A stretch of DNA of 64,000 nucleotides, taken from Pictodentalium vernedei (taxonomy: Eukaryota > Mollusca > Scaphopoda > Dentaliida > Dentaliidae). The position numbers and the translations under genes are program-made. Each line of letters begins with the position of its first letter. Position 1 is the stretch's first letter. Below, piece by piece: positions 1-11,592 of the stretch. The DNA is taken from assembly GCA_031216915.1 (NCBI GenBank), contig CM062294.1, positions 387,987,217 to 388,051,216 of the forward strand, read 5' to 3'. Below the pieces are notes generated by a model. That model saw only the letters and a program-made list of their open reading frames with translations. It ran no database searches and was not told the origin of the DNA.

Positions 1-887
1 AACTGATTGGACCAAATTTTGGTACAAAATGGCCACTGGCAGCCATCTTGAATTTTGGACCGTACCCAGAAACACTCATTCTCGTCCCAAGGTGATAACA
101 AAGGTACCCAAGAAGTTTTGTGAAGATCGGTTCATAAATACAGCATCTACCCTGAGCCGTATTGACATGTGTGCTTACATTGTGTAAGAAGCACTGAATA
201 AATCAAAGTTCATCTAATTTGCATAATTTCTGCACGAAAAACCCTTACAATATGTGATGTATTCCATATTACTAAACATTCATACAAAAATTTATTCAAA
301 TCAGAACTTTCATACAGAAGTTCTGTACAAAAGACTGATTGCACTAATTTTGGTACAAAATGGCTGCTGGTGGCCATCTTGAATTTCGGACCACACCCAA
401 AAACACTTGTTCTCATCCCATGGTGATAACAAAGGTACCCAATGAGTTTCGTAAAGATCGGTTCATAAATACGGCCTCTAACCCGAGCCGTATTGGCATT
501 TGCACTTACAGTGCTGAAAGTAACACCAAAAAAACATCAAAGTTAGTCTAATTTGCATAATTTATGCACGAGAAAAAAACCTGTATTATATGTGATGTAT
601 CCTATGGTACTAAACATTCATACAAAAAATTATTCAAATCAGAGCTTTCACATGGAAGTTCTGTACAAAAAAACAGATTTCTGCATCATCGGTACAAAAT
701 GGCGGCTGGCAGCCATCTTGAATTTCGGACCGTCCCACGGTCATAACAGAGGTACCCAAGAAGTTTCGTAAAGATCGGTTCATAAATACGGCCTCTAGCC
801 CCAGCCGTATCCAATTGTTGACGGACAGACGGACGAAGGGCCATGGCATAAGTTCAAATTCAGCTTCGCCAAAGTTGAGCTAAAAAT
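1..887 (+). repeat. Composite ~330 bp tandem repeat, 3' part (copy 0)
   Basis: Three tandem monomers, each with an AAAATGGC...GCCATCTTGAATTT core followed by a conserved stretch (ACAAAGGTACCCAAGAAG, AAGATCGGTTCATAAATAC, GAGCCGTATTG). The copy ends with a GACGGACAGACGGACGA tract and AAAGTTGAGCTAAAAAT. The same composite unit occurs at about 3153, 56029 and 58425. The 5' header seen in those copies is outside this window. Small open frames here are translations of the repeat. Confidence 0.9.
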
Positions 888-1135
888 GGTAGTTAAATTT
901 GCAACTGCATTATTGGAAATCTTCACTATTGAAAACATTGGTTATTTCCAAATAATAGTTCAGTGAGTTACATTTCTAATTCCAAATATTTTCAGGATTA
1001 TTTTGTGTATTAACAGAAAAAAAAGAAAAAATGCCTCTCTCCTTCATAAAAACTAGAGTTATGTCACAAATAGATCCCAGCGTCCCAGAAATGACAATAC
1101 TCAGACACAAAAATGTCTGTGCTATTTTTTCTTAA

Positions 1136-1375
1136 CCGTTTACCTAACGAATGTGCCATATCTGCACTAGTGATATACAAAAATTTCTATTCAAATTGTA
1201 TTTTTTCATTTCTTCTACCCCAAAACATACCTCATCACCTATTAATGGAACAAGCTTGATGAGCTTGTCCCCATAAGGACTAATAAGCAATGGTTAGAAG
1301 TAAAATATGAAAAAAAATCTGATGTTTCAGAAAAATAATTTGTACTGTTGGCTACAACTTGTGTTAGGTAAAGGG
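1136..1375. mobile_element. piggyBac-like MITE flanked by TTAA
   Basis: The 240 bp interval is bounded by TTAA on both sides (1132-1135 and 1376-1379). Its inverted ends read CCGTTTACCTAAC and, reverse-complemented, CCCTTTACCTAAC. TTAA duplication with CCYTT ends is the piggyBac hallmark. No coding capacity. Related copies are at 45473-45704 and 46591-46824. Confidence 0.75.
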
Positions 1376-1515
1376 TTAAAGATGCAGTGCATAAAACATT
1401 CTCTTTCTAAAATCTTCTATTATAATACTACGGAAAATAATTTTGGTCAAAAGTGACAAGAAAAATGTTCTGCTTTTTTCATCTTTCTGAAAGAAAGTGT
1501 ACAATAATATCTTAC

Positions 1516-1711
1516 AGTTGTTGATGGTGTCCGACACAACAGCAGCAATGCCCATGGGATGCCTCTCTATATTTGAGCGTAGATATTTGATGCCAGAGCC
1601 ATCGTATTTATTAGCTCTCATCACTGCTCTCCATGACCAATCTGTCCAGTAAATGAAGTTGTCATAAATTGTCAAACTGAAGGAGTGCTGTGGTATGGAT
1701 GTAATAATAAC
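1516..1711 (-). CDS. LRP1: LRP1 internal exon 3 of the window (YWTD propeller)
   Basis: On the minus strand this exon follows a TTTATTTCAG acceptor and ends at a GTAAGAT donor. It starts in phase 0 and ends in phase 1, with 65 whole codons. The product contains the LDL-receptor class B repeat [19 protein letters not shown] and then HPMGIAAV, which line up with the human LRP1 segment containing IFWTDWVRRAVQRANKH and QPMGIIAV. The exon ends two codons before the cysteine that opens the following EGF-like module in the family. LRP1 is a large endocytic receptor, and these repeats build an extracellular six-bladed propeller. The preceding exon lies 43.3 kb away at 45019-45223. No stop or frameshift is seen. 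Confidence 0.9.
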
Positions 1712-1717
1712 CTGAAA

Positions 1718-1899
1718 TAAACAATTATACATGATCTACAAAAATTGTTATGAAATAAATTAACCACCTTTTCATTGACTTGTCCCTCACAGTTAAATAA
1801 GAATTTAACCCCTTGCCTAACATGACTAAAGGACAACACCAGGGTTGGGGTAATTGTAATGTGATGTAATGGAAGCCAGCCCTAGACAACATCTGCAAG
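1718..1899. repeat. Short dispersed repeat between 21 bp direct repeats
   Basis: This 182 bp segment lies between two exact 21 bp copies (1697-1717 and 1900-1920) of the sequence spanning the LRP1 exon 3 acceptor. Part of it (about 1733-1897) is similar to 2663-2785: both contain AGTTAAA(T/A)AAGAATTTAACCC and GACAACATCTGC. This fits a small insertion that duplicated its target, although a tandem-duplication origin is not excluded. Confidence 0.5.
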
Positions 1900-1920
1900 G
1901 GATGTAATAATAACCTGAAA

Positions 1921-2395
1921 CAGGCCTGGAAATAAAGGGCTTATATCATAACCCATTGGCAGATTACACCATATATCATGGTGGTAACCCAAAGGAAAAA
2001 GGGGGTTGTGTTGCTTCTCTGCCTTGTTTGTTTTTACTATGCCAGTCATGCTTTTTTTTAGGTATTAATGGTATTTTTACCTATTTAAATATCAACAACT
2101 AACATGGGATCTCCCCTGGAGTGAGATCGCATGTTGTTGTTCTTTATTTTGGCAAAAATCTTTTTAAGATTAAAACAGTATGCAATTCTTTTCACTAGTG
2201 GATACAATACTCAACCTCTAAGCAGAGATAGTTGTGAAAGATAGCCAAGTCTTTTTGGTAAAACATGCAAGATTAGTAATTTAATAAGGTTATGCTGTAT
2301 TACTTTGTCAAAACCTGATGTTCGTTCATGTATTTTACAATTGACGTAAACCACAAATAACCTACATGGTCATTCACAGGTTATTTCCAGACCTG
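1921..2395. mobile_element. hAT-like non-autonomous element (15 bp TIRs)
   Basis: Left end CAGGCCTGGAAATAA and right end, reverse-complemented, CAGGTCTGGAAATAA match at 14 of 15 positions. The CAGG start is typical of hAT elements, but the flanking 8-mers do not match, so no TSD supports it. No protein is visible. Similar end sequence occurs at 46136-46365. Confidence 0.45.
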
Positions 2396-3152
2396 CTATA
2401 ATAAAAGATTATACATGATGAGTGGATGTGAACCATGGCATGCACATTTTTTTAATGCCAACTCAATGTCTGTATACAGAATAGCACAGGATGTGACACA
2501 ATTGCTGATTTTAGGAATAATACAAAATATTGCCATCAAACATGTTGATTTAGTTATATGGAATAGAAATACAAACACCTGCCAGGTTTGAAGTTGATCA
2601 GACCTTTAGAGGTGGAGGAGATAGAGCCTGTCACAACAAACAGGATAATGAAAATTATAGTAAGATCTACAGAAATTGTAATTAAAATAAATGATTATTT
2701 AATCATTTTTTCATGGGCTTTTTCTTACAGTTAAAAAAGAATTTAACCCTAGCCTAACATGGCTAAAGGACAACATCTGCCCATCTTGCCCTGAGGCTGG
2801 GGGCAGCATATGCCCTTTTTGCCAAAAGTACACTGGAGGAAAAGGCTTTACTATGTGAGAACTGTAATAGAGAAACTTTTGAGTATTCATTTTCTATGCA
2901 TTTTAAGTGCTTTAGGGCACACAATTTTGATAATGACCTTACAAAGAAGCTACACTACCGCTGGGGTGAGTTCTAAAGCTTTAAACATATAATGTTAATA
3001 CTACTGAGTGTTACATTACAATTTATGATACATAGCAAACTTTCGGTCTTAACTCATAGTCGATTGCCTATTTTTTATACCACTACCCCCTTCCTACCGT
3101 CAGATGTTTCTGGCACCTCTGAAAACCTGGAAAATATGTTTTTGAATAATAA
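2396..3152. other. Intronic sequence, no gene seen
   Basis: Apart from the second copy of the short repeat at about 2663-2785, nothing recognisable is present: no conserved reading frame, TIR pair or tandem structure. Confidence 0.5.
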
Positions 3153-4799
3153 AATGAAAGTGTCAATGACACTGTAGCTCAATTTGTCAAAACAAAGACA
3201 TGTACATGTATAGTATGTGACACAGCAATGACAAACATCTAGGTAATGACCTGATAACAAAGGTACATATAAAGTATTGTAACGGTCTGTACATAAATAC
3301 TGACCGTTGCCTGTAACAAATGTATAGGTAAAGTATTGTAAAGGTGGGTGACAGTCAGATGCTAAACTAGAAAAAAATCTTGGAGTCCCAGAGTGGGTCT
3401 GACTGAACCCCAAAATATTTGTTCTCATAGCACAGTGATAACAAAGGCACCCCAAAACACACTCATTCCTGTCCCAAGGTGAAAACAAAGGTACTCAAGA
3501 AGTTTCGTGAAGATCAGTTCACAAATATGAGCTGTGTAGAAGTTGTGACAAAAAACTGATTGGACCTAATTTCGGTACAAAATGGCCACTGGCAGCCATC
3601 TTGAATTTTGGACCGCACCCAGAAACACTCGTTCTCATCCCAAGGTGATAACAAAGGTACCCAAGTAGTTTTGTGAAGATCGGTTCATAAATACAGCCTC
3701 TAGCCCGAGCCGTATTGACATGTTCACTTACAGTGTATAAGTAGCACTGAATAAATCAAAGTTCATCTAATTTGCATAATTTCTGCACGAGAAAAAAACC
3801 CGTACTACATGTGATGTATTCCATGTTACTAAACATTCATACAAAAATGTATTCAAATCAGAACTTTCATACAGAAGTTTTGTACAAAAGACTGATTGCA
3901 CTAATTTTGGAACAAAATGGCTGCTGGTGGCCATCTTGAATTTCGGACCACACCCAAAAACACTCGCTCTGATCCCACGGTGATAACAAAGGTACCCAAG
4001 AAGTTTTGTGAAGATCGGTTCATAAATATAGCCTCCAGCTCGAGCCGTATTGACATGTGTACTTACTGTGTGTAAGTAGCACAGAAAAAATCAAAGTTCA
4101 TCTAATTTGCATAATTTCTGCACGAGAAAAAAACCTGTATTATATGTGATGTATCCCATGGTACTAAACATTCACACAAAAAATTATTCAAATCAGCGCT
4201 TTCATATGGAAGTTCTGTGCAAAAATCTGATTGCACCAAATTTTGTACAAAATGGCTGCCATCGGCCATCTTGAATTTCGGACCGGACCCAAAAACACTC
4301 GTTCTCGTCCCACGGTGATAACAAAGGTACCCAAGGAGCTTTGTAAAGATTGGTTCATAAATACGGCCTCTAGCCCGAGCCGTATTGGCATTTGCACTTA
4401 CAGTGCTGAAAGTAACACCAAAAAACATCAAATTTAGTCTAATTTGCATAATTTACGCACGAGAAAAAAACCTGTATTATATGTGATGTATCCCATGGTA
4501 CTAAACATTCATACAAAAAATTATTCAAATCAGAGCTTTCATATGGAAGTTCTGTACAAAAACCAGATTTCTGCATCGTCAGTACAAAATGGCAGCTGAC
4601 AGCCATCTTGAATTTCGGACCGCACCCAAAAACACTCGTTCTTGTCCCACGGTCATAACAAAGGTACCCAAGAAGTTTCGTAAAGATCGGTTCATAAATA
4701 CGTCCTCTAGCCCGAGCCGTATCCAATTGTTGATGGACAGACGGACGACGGGCCATGGCATAAGCTCAAATTTGGCTTCGCCAAAGTTGAGCTAAAAAT
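3153..4799 (+). repeat. Composite repeat, complete copy 1 (header plus 4 monomers)
   Basis: Begins with a header containing GTGTCAATGACACTGTAGCTC and a ~300 bp unique part, followed by four ~330 bp monomers (GCCATCTTGAATTT near 3595, 3935, 4265 and 4603) and the GACGGACAGACGGACGACGG / GTTGAGCTAAAAAT tail. The head (TAGCTCAA(C/T)TT) and the tail (reverse complement TAGCTCAACTTTGG) are inverted, suggesting a mobile unit. Other copies are at 56029 and 58425. Confidence 0.85.
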
Positions 4800-5148
4800 T
4801 ATAAATTTACAGTAATTTGTATATTTTTATACTTACCAATAGCCCAGACATAGCTGGTGCTAACTCTAAAATATCTAGGGCCAAACACAAATTTTGCCCC
4901 CCAATCCCCAAAATTTGCTTGCAAAACCAAAAATTAGAAGTCCTATCTGGTCCTCCATACATTTACTCTCTGCAAATGTACAGACGTCAGGAAGTGACCG
5001 GAATTGGCACTAACACCATTCTTTGTAAAAGAAAGTATTACATAATAATTCAGCGGGGAGCTATGAGTACCCACTCATGGGAGGGCCCTTTCCATCTGAG
5101 CCATTAAGCAAGTATAAAAATATACAAATTACTATAAATGTATCATAT
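4799..5148. repeat. Inverted terminal segment of the DIRS-like element
   Basis: Arms of about 45-50 bp face each other: a left arm with AGTAATTTGTATATTTTTAT and a right arm with its complement near 5105-5140. Just inside and just after it the block TACCAAT(A/G)GCCCAG(A/T)CATAGCTG occurs twice in the same orientation (about 4846 and 5160). Equivalent segments are at 47942-48290 and, truncated and inverted, at 34300-34545. Confidence 0.7.
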
Positions 5149-6340
5149 TTTTACACAGTATACCAATGGCCCAGTCATAGCTGAATCGTAAATAGGTGGA
5201 GAGCCATGATGAAGGAACTTAGAATAATCAGGAATTACATGTATGTCTCTCTATACAGTAATAGAGGAGACATATTCTAAATAAGGAGACCAATTTTAAG
5301 TACTTCCTTATTGTAGGCATGAAGACAAGTTCCCAATTTTAAGGCTAGTCCGGACTAAGCCCAAAAAATTATGATGGCATATTTTGAGAATGAGTGAAAA
5401 TCTCCCACAAACATACACCTTGCAATAACACTTCAGCTGTATGCAGGATATAAATACGGATAAAACAGCTTCTTTCAAAGATACATACTTTTTAAGCCAG
5501 AGAAGGGGTAAAAATCACACACCCTCCCCCCTTTTTTGAAGAAGTCTTCAAAAGAAAAAAGGGGAGAGCTCTGGAAACATTAAGAGCGGTACCAAAGAAA
5601 AATATAAATAATAGTCGAACAGGCACTCAGGTATTAATTCATGATTAATAAATGGTGCTTAACGTTACTTCAGAAGTTACAGCTATATTGCCCACTAAAT
5701 AACATATCCTGCAGACAACGTACACAGGTACGTTGAAAACCGGTGATATATAAAAATATAACATACACATATCCAATTGAGCCACACTGAATGATCCCTG
5801 AAGAGAAAACACACTTCCTAGGTGATCCACAGGTGGCCTCTGTACAATAAATTCCAGTAACAACTATCTCCAACGTGTACTATCTGATATCTACGATCGT
5901 AAAAACACGTGTTAGATGAGTACAAAAACATAATAGAAACTTGGATCTAGAAATGTAAGTAGGTATGATTAACAGGCTCCGACACGGACCGCCCCCGAAA
6001 TAGATTACGATTTCAAGGTCCACAAATAACAATAAAGCGTTAGCCTAATAATAATAATGTGCGAGAGCATTTATATTTAGCATGTAATCATCTGAATACC
6101 AGTTAACTGGTTATGCAGCCTGCGAGGTACTCAAGAGTAGCAATTTAATTGTGATGATTTATAAATAAGCGCTCGTATATAACAAATCAACAAAAAAAAA
6201 TAACAGGACACTAATTCAACTAAAAGCGGATGTGCCCATGAGATCGCTATAGAACACGACCCAAATGCATAGTATGTATGTATTAAATTAAATGAGGTTT
6301 GCGGGAAGAAAACTATGTCTTGCCCTGTAATTGCCTCTAA

Positions 6341-6395
6341 ACACATAGGCACTGTGTGTGAGTGTGTGTGTGTGTGGGGGGGGGGGGGAGGAGGG
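6341..6395. repeat. (GT)n-(G)n microsatellite
   Basis: GTGTGAGTGTGTGTGTGTG runs directly into 13 G and then GAGGAGGGGGG. It is one of many G/C homopolymer tracts in the window and interrupts the DIRS-like element. Confidence 0.95.
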
Positions 6396-6589
6396 GGGAA
6401 TTCGAAGTCATATCGAAATCTCCTCACCCGCATTATTTAATCGTTCTTGTGTCAGTTAACAAAAATATAGGAACCGCGATGGTTCCCTTACATCTAACCG
6501 ACTCCATTATGCACCTATGGGCGGAGAAGGGTGTGAAGAATAAAACTTCCCCTGAAAGAAGACCCTCTCATGAAGGAAGCTTCTGGGGA

Positions 6590-7330
6590 GCGTCCCATAA
6601 CAGACACTTGAGAATACTGATCCAAGATTTTTGAGACAACAGAAGTGCTACTAGTAGGATTCATAACAAGACTGTTTAATCTTAAACGTAATCTATTGAA
6701 TCAAATGAAATGGAGGATACGCGTATCCTATCATTCATCCCCATGAATTCTGCAGAGCGTCTACTGCATGCGGTCAATATTCTGGGCATGGCGACACAAA
6801 TGACGGTAACTAATTGTTCCGGTGTGTCGCAAACTGAACTATCATGGGGTGATCCCACTGGTAGCAAAACTGTCCAAATAATGGCATGTTGAGCATCCAT
6901 ACAAATGAAACAGTCGACCTTTCCGAGCAGCGAGTCTGCTAGTACGTTCAGATGACCCGGTATATGATGGACAGAGAGATGAACATGAAAATTCTTCTCC
7001 GTTAATTATCATAACGAAAATCAATGGGTGCCACTCTGGTTCCTGATGTACGCTACCATTATCGAGTTGTCCAACAATATCTGAACAAGCGTGTCCACAT
7101 TGATGTAGCGCTAACAATATTGACATCCTTCTTGATGTTTATGTGTTTCTCCAGGAACTGAGAGTCCCAAGACCCCTGCATTTCGAGTCTGTAGGACTCA
7201 GGGTTGTGCCCCAAACTATTGACTCATACCCGTCATAATCGTGAAAGCCGGATCTGGCAGTTGCAGCAGAACTCTTTGAGTTAACCACTGAATATCTGCC
7301 CCAATATGGACCTTTTGTTTACTAGATCTG
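6590..7330 (-). pseudogene. DIRS-like RNase H and downstream region, broken
   Basis: On the minus strand, spread over two frames, one reads ADIQWLTQRV...LPDP, then LLDNSIMVAYIRNQSGTH, then a segment ending HIPGHLNVLADS (7330 down to 6930). Next comes FATHRNN.LPSFVSPCPEY..HAVDALQNSWG (6880-6720) and LLSQKSW (about 6620). The DN...VAYIRNQ.GTH block is the RNase H signature of DIRS-type elements, and the sequence after it follows the usual order in that group. At least three stops and two frame changes occur, so no product is made. The same RNase H block is preserved at 50370-50800. Confidence 0.75.
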
Positions 7331-8600
7331 TTAAAACAATACTGGTCCTGAGCAAACTCACACTCCAGTTCTAGGTAAGAATAACTGGAGGGGACGTGTG
7401 CGTAAGCGACCCATCTAAACAAGATGCTTAGCCGCTCAGCACAACCCCATCAGTCGCATAAAACTAATTTCGTTCTGGATAATGGCAGACGAACCAGACT
7501 GTTGTGAGACATTACCGAGATTAATATTCGAGTGACAGTGCAGGGCGCTATCTTCAGACCGAAGCTATCCTTAGCTCTATGCTTATAGCATAGTCAATCA
7601 CTCGAATGCTCACATTAACTAACTCAATGATAATAACCATAAATAAACTTTTAGAGCTTTTGATAAATTTGGTTTATCCAGCTCCATACTATTATCTGTC
7701 GGAACGAGCTCTATGGCTTCGGTACGAGTAAAAGGTGACTACAGAATCCTAGAGAATCTTGATTCTTAATGACCTCTATTACTTTCATTGTCAAGAGAAC
7801 CTTTACCTCCGAGTGGAGAGACTCTTATGCAAGGATTTGACAGAAGCTTTGTCCATCAGACATTAAGTTAGTTGTGGTTCTCTCGGAAAGGCCGTCCGAG
7901 ACCACACTTCTCGCCTACTGGTATTCCGTAATAGTTATCCAGTTGATGCGAATCTTGATAACCATCTGTCAACTGCTAAACAATAGAGGTCCTACCCCAC
8001 ACCTGTAGTACCTGCGAGGCCTACGGAAGGAGAATCTGCATCTCATTCGTGAAGAGCATCGACCCAGCGGTTACGAGCATCTGACTGGTAGTCTCGATCA
8101 GACCTAAGCCCCATATTCGAGTCGCTGTATGACGATCCTAGAGTAATTATAGGAAGGATAACTGTACCCTCGCGAGGAGTCCTTTTAGATAACCTTCTGT
8201 CTAGGATGTCCTCCCTTACTCCTTTCTGCTACTGCAGGTCGAGTAGATGCTGACTTAAGGAGCAGAGTATTGATGCTTTCTTTGTAGCCTGGTCATAAAC
8301 CAATGAAAGCTTATCGTCAAAAACTTATCTTGAAACCGGAGCAACTCGAAGAGAGTTTTTCACCTTGTCATCTATTAAGGATGACGATGCAAGGGCTCCG
8401 TCACATCTGATTAACTCCGAATTAGCAACTGTTAAGACATAGTTATACGTGATAAATATAATAGCCCTGGACAGGACTATAATTGAGGTACGAACGTCCT
8501 CAAATTCCTGCCCGTAGAGATGTTGCATCACAGTTCTTAAAGGTGATCTGCGTAAAACAGTGAGTCTAAATTCGCTCTGAATGAAGAAATGCCATCTCAA
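7331..8600 (-). pseudogene. DIRS-like reverse transcriptase, broken
   Basis: Minus-strand translation near 7770-7690 gives VIKNQDSLGFCSHLLLVPKP followed by SSFRQII, the fingers motif of DIRS-group reverse transcriptases (consensus like GFYS..FLVPKP...RPII). Near 7460-7420 it gives FMRLMGLC.AAKHLV.MGRLRTRPLQLFL, the conserved connection block. The upstream frame 8600-8325 (LRRSPLRTVMQHLYGQEFEDVRTSI) is probably the N-terminal part of the same polyprotein. Stops interrupt the domain and no catalytic YxDD box could be read. The corresponding ~1 kb is deleted from the second copy at 50.8 kb. Confidence 0.7.
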
Positions 8601-8699
8601 TTGTGACCGAGTGAATAGTGAATGACGAAGGTAAGGCCATAGCTAGGTCCTTACCCTACTCATTCAAATGCAGAGGAACTCTCAATACATCTTCCCCGT

Positions 8700-10120
8700 T
8701 TTCCGAAAATCGGTAAAATTAAGGAAGATGATGACAAGAAACCGCCTTACGTCTTTCCACTGGAAAGTTGAATATGGCGTCGTCTATAAAAGGCCAAAGG
8801 CCTGCGACACCTGTCTATACTTAACCGGAAAAGACATTTCCTCCTCTTTTTCAGGATGAAGTCAGCGTCCAACAACGCTAGCGGTTTCTTGCAAATAGTC
8901 GTAGTATTCTGATTCGTCGGAACAAATTCAGGGTAGTGTTGATGGATTAAATCCATCTCAACCATGTGTTGTTCCGAAAGGGAAGGGTAATCCCCCTCCA
9001 TATCCCTTTCATCATTCGTCTGAATCAGTTGAAAATCATGGTCAGCGGCATCTGAACGTGCAGATGACTGGACCGACCCAGCACCATCCGACAGCTCAGG
9101 TTCTGAGACTGCCGTCAGCTGCTTCCGCACTTGCTGGGATGCTGCGATAAGCTGCGCAATCTGCGTCAGCAAAACTGTAATGGAGGCCTGAGGAGCAGCG
9201 GTCTTCTATTCTAGCCGCCGGCTGCTCTCGGGACAGTGTGTCCGAGATGGCTCTTTTCTCCGGACGTCCCGATATATGAGGCCTCATCTTAGCTACTGAA
9301 TAGTGTTACTTTCGAGCTGTCGCAGCATTCTGATTCTCAGGAATGAACTCAGGGAAGTATTGATGCATAAGCTCTATCACCACCCTGTGTTGTTCCGAAA
9401 GGGAAGGGTAATTCTCCTCCAAATCCCTTTCACCATCCGACTGAATCAGATTATACTCACGGTCATCAGCATCTGAACGCGCAGATGACTGGACCAATCC
9501 AGCACCATCCGACAGCTCAAGTTCTGAGACAGTCATCGGCTGCTTCCGCACTTGCTTGGATGCTGCGATGAGCTGTGCAATCTGCGACAGCAAGTCCATT
9601 ACGGAGGCCTAATGAGAAACAGTCTTCTGTTGCTTGGTCGTCGGCTGATCCTGGGACAGTGTGTCCGAGATGGCTCTTTTCTGCGGATGTCCCGATGAAT
9701 GAGGCCTCATCTCCTTGGCTACTGAATGATGTGACTTCTCTGATGAAGAGTGACCTTCTCAGCGATGCAGGCTGGATATCAGAAGTCACGTAGCCAAGGT
9801 GCGGTTGTGTGTGCTTGGTAGATGCTAAAGAAGAAGCCATAACTATATCCGACCCCAGCTGTAAACTGAACGGAGCGTCCCGGACGGGAGGCATGGATGT
9901 ATGCTCCGACTGATGCAAGTTCCGAACCACAACATCTGGACCCAGATGTTGTTATAAAAGAGAGAGGGAGGCTCTCTCGCTCGTGGTCCTTCAGACCTCG
10001 CCGTGCTTCCTGCTGAACTTGCCGGCTTCTTCCTCTCCATCGTGAGCAGGGTGAGCCTGATATTATTTTTTAGTGCTCGCTCTACCCCTTCTACTCTTCT
10101 CGACCGCAACGGACACACCC
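8700..10120 (-). pseudogene. DIRS-like ORF1 (gag-like) region with internal duplication
   Basis: Minus-strand frames at 9172-8747 and 9599-9306 are close relatives. Both contain QIAQLIAAS(Q/K)QVRKQ, ELSDGAG.VQSSARSDA and YPSLSEQH..(E/I)(M/E)(D/L)..H. The parent segment has therefore been duplicated in tandem with a period of about 425-430 bp. The upstream frame 9930-9517 belongs to the same region. Function is unknown; the position upstream of the RT and the acidic, Ser-rich composition suggest a gag-like ORF1. Homologous sequence lies at 51560-52180. Confidence 0.55.
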
Positions 10121-10325
10121 GGCATCACGGTACCCTCGGATGGTGTACCGCTTCATCGGTCAAGCTAGCTGGTGACAGGGAAACCATGCTGTGGTTTATT
10201 GCCATGTCCAATATTCATGAGCACTTTTGCCGCTAGCTCTGATTGACTATCTGAATGCGACGACAGAAACACACTCTCTGAGGAATCACGTAAACATCAC
10301 CATGTTCTTGTTCCTCTGTAAATAG

Positions 10326-10969
10326 AAACTAAACAAGAGGCTCCAAGGGGCCTTAATCTCTCACCGGTCAAAGTGATTCAAACAAAGTGGTTCAAAGAAG
10401 TATTTGGGGTCACATTCAGTAAGGCATGGTTCATCAACCCTACAAAGGAATGAAGTCATGAGAGACAAATTTTATGGAACTAGGGACATGGCTTGAACAA
10501 ACTTGAATCTTACCCTCCTAAGGATGCTGCATACCAAATATCAAAAGCATTCATCTGCTGGATCTGAAGAAGAAGATTTTTAAAGAAAATTCCTCATTTT
10601 GAATTAAGTTATCATTCGGGCTCCCACAGTGAGCCCAAATATGAATCCAGGGGTCCGATTTGAACAAACTTGAATCAGACCCATACCAAGATGCTACATA
10701 CCAAGTATCAAAAGATTCTGCCCACTGGTTCTGGAGAAGAAGATTTTTTAATAATTTTTCTATAATTCATATGGTGCTATCAGAGTTATGCCCCATACAG
10801 AGCCCCTATGGGACGTGGCCATTTCATTTGAACAAACATGAATTGCCATACAGTAATGAATATCCACATGAAGTTTCATGAAAATCGGACCAGTGGTTCC
10901 AGAGGAGAAGTCGTTTGAAAAATGTTCACGACGACGGACGATGACGGACACTGGACGGCCGGTAATAAG
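10326..10969 (+). repeat. AACAAGAGGC(T/C)CC repeat family, copy 1
   Basis: Starts near AAACAAGAGGCTCCAAGGGG, contains two internal modules (GATGCTGCATACCAAATATC, TCTGAAGAAGAAGATTTTT and a second version at 10690-10750), and ends with a (GACGGACGA)-type tract at 10930-10958. The same module order is seen at 28748-30415 and 37661-38765. Non-coding. Confidence 0.8.
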
Positions 10970-10973
10970 TTAA

Positions 10974-11074
10974 CCCTTTACCCAACGTAACGGCCAAAAC
11001 CGGCCAGGCGTCGTACGAACGTAACGGCCAGAACCGGCCAGCTGTCGTGCGAACGTAACGGCCAGAACCGGCCA
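10974..11074. repeat. piggyBac-like TIR with three ~34 bp direct repeats
   Basis: Directly after TTAA (10970-10973) comes CCCTTTACCCAACGTAACGG, then three tandem copies of CGTAACGGCCA(A/G)AACCGGCCAG separated by GTCGT(A/G)CGAA. An inverted match ends at 20299 beside TTAA (20300-20303). The left part of the small element is broken by the MULE at 11083. Confidence 0.7.
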
Positions 11075-11592
11075 GGCAAAAAGGGTCTAGGAAGATTCGG
11101 CCCCGGGAAGATTCGGCCCCTGGTTAGTGGGAAGATTCGGCCCCAGTTGGGGCCGAATCTTCCCGGGGACGAATCTTCCCACCAAAAACTAATTTCGGGA
11201 AAACATTTTCTCATTTAGTTGAAAAAATAGGAACCTACCATTTTTGTCCCGGGATGAAATGAATGATAGTCCGTCACCACCAAAATTAAAAGTTCAACTG
11301 ACTTGAAAACTCGATCAGTTTGTTTGTTTAGCACTGGGAGTGGCTAACTGACAAGCTGATACATGCCGCTTGTGTGGTGTTCCTGTGTTTTGATAGGGAT
11401 GCGCTTGTCTGATCTCTAATCATCCTTTGGTTGTTTGTCGCCATTAGTAAGCTGTTAATGATGATTAATCATCTTTCACACTCTTTGATGGTAACATCGC
11501 CAAACATCTTCAAAGAATATTCTTGGATAAACATTTTGTAGCATGTCCTATAAAACGATTATCCAGCCAGATCCCTGTCATCATTTTCAACG

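Larger units (their letters stand above)
4799..10325 (-). mobile_element. Decayed DIRS-like retroelement, copy 1
   Basis: The minus strand carries, in order, an ORF1-like region (about 10.1-8.7 kb), a reverse transcriptase remnant (8.6-7.4 kb), an RNase H remnant (7.3-6.6 kb) and a terminal region ending in an inverted repeat at 4799-5148. Order and motifs fit DIRS-type tyrosine-recombinase retroelements. No recombinase domain could be identified in the remaining 5.2-6.6 kb. Frames are interrupted throughout, so it is dead. The homologue at 47.9-52.6 kb shares order and many blocks, for example GAGGATACGCGTATCCTATC at 6713 and 50138. Confidence 0.75.

Noticed and set aside
4439-4756. 105-codon minus-strand frame, with relatives at 59892-60206 and others
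   Set aside because: These are translations of the composite tandem repeat; frames recur only because the DNA recurs.
5500-6590. Search for the tyrosine recombinase of the DIRS-like element
   Set aside because: No R...HxxR...Y pattern could be read with confidence in any minus frame, so the domain is not annotated.
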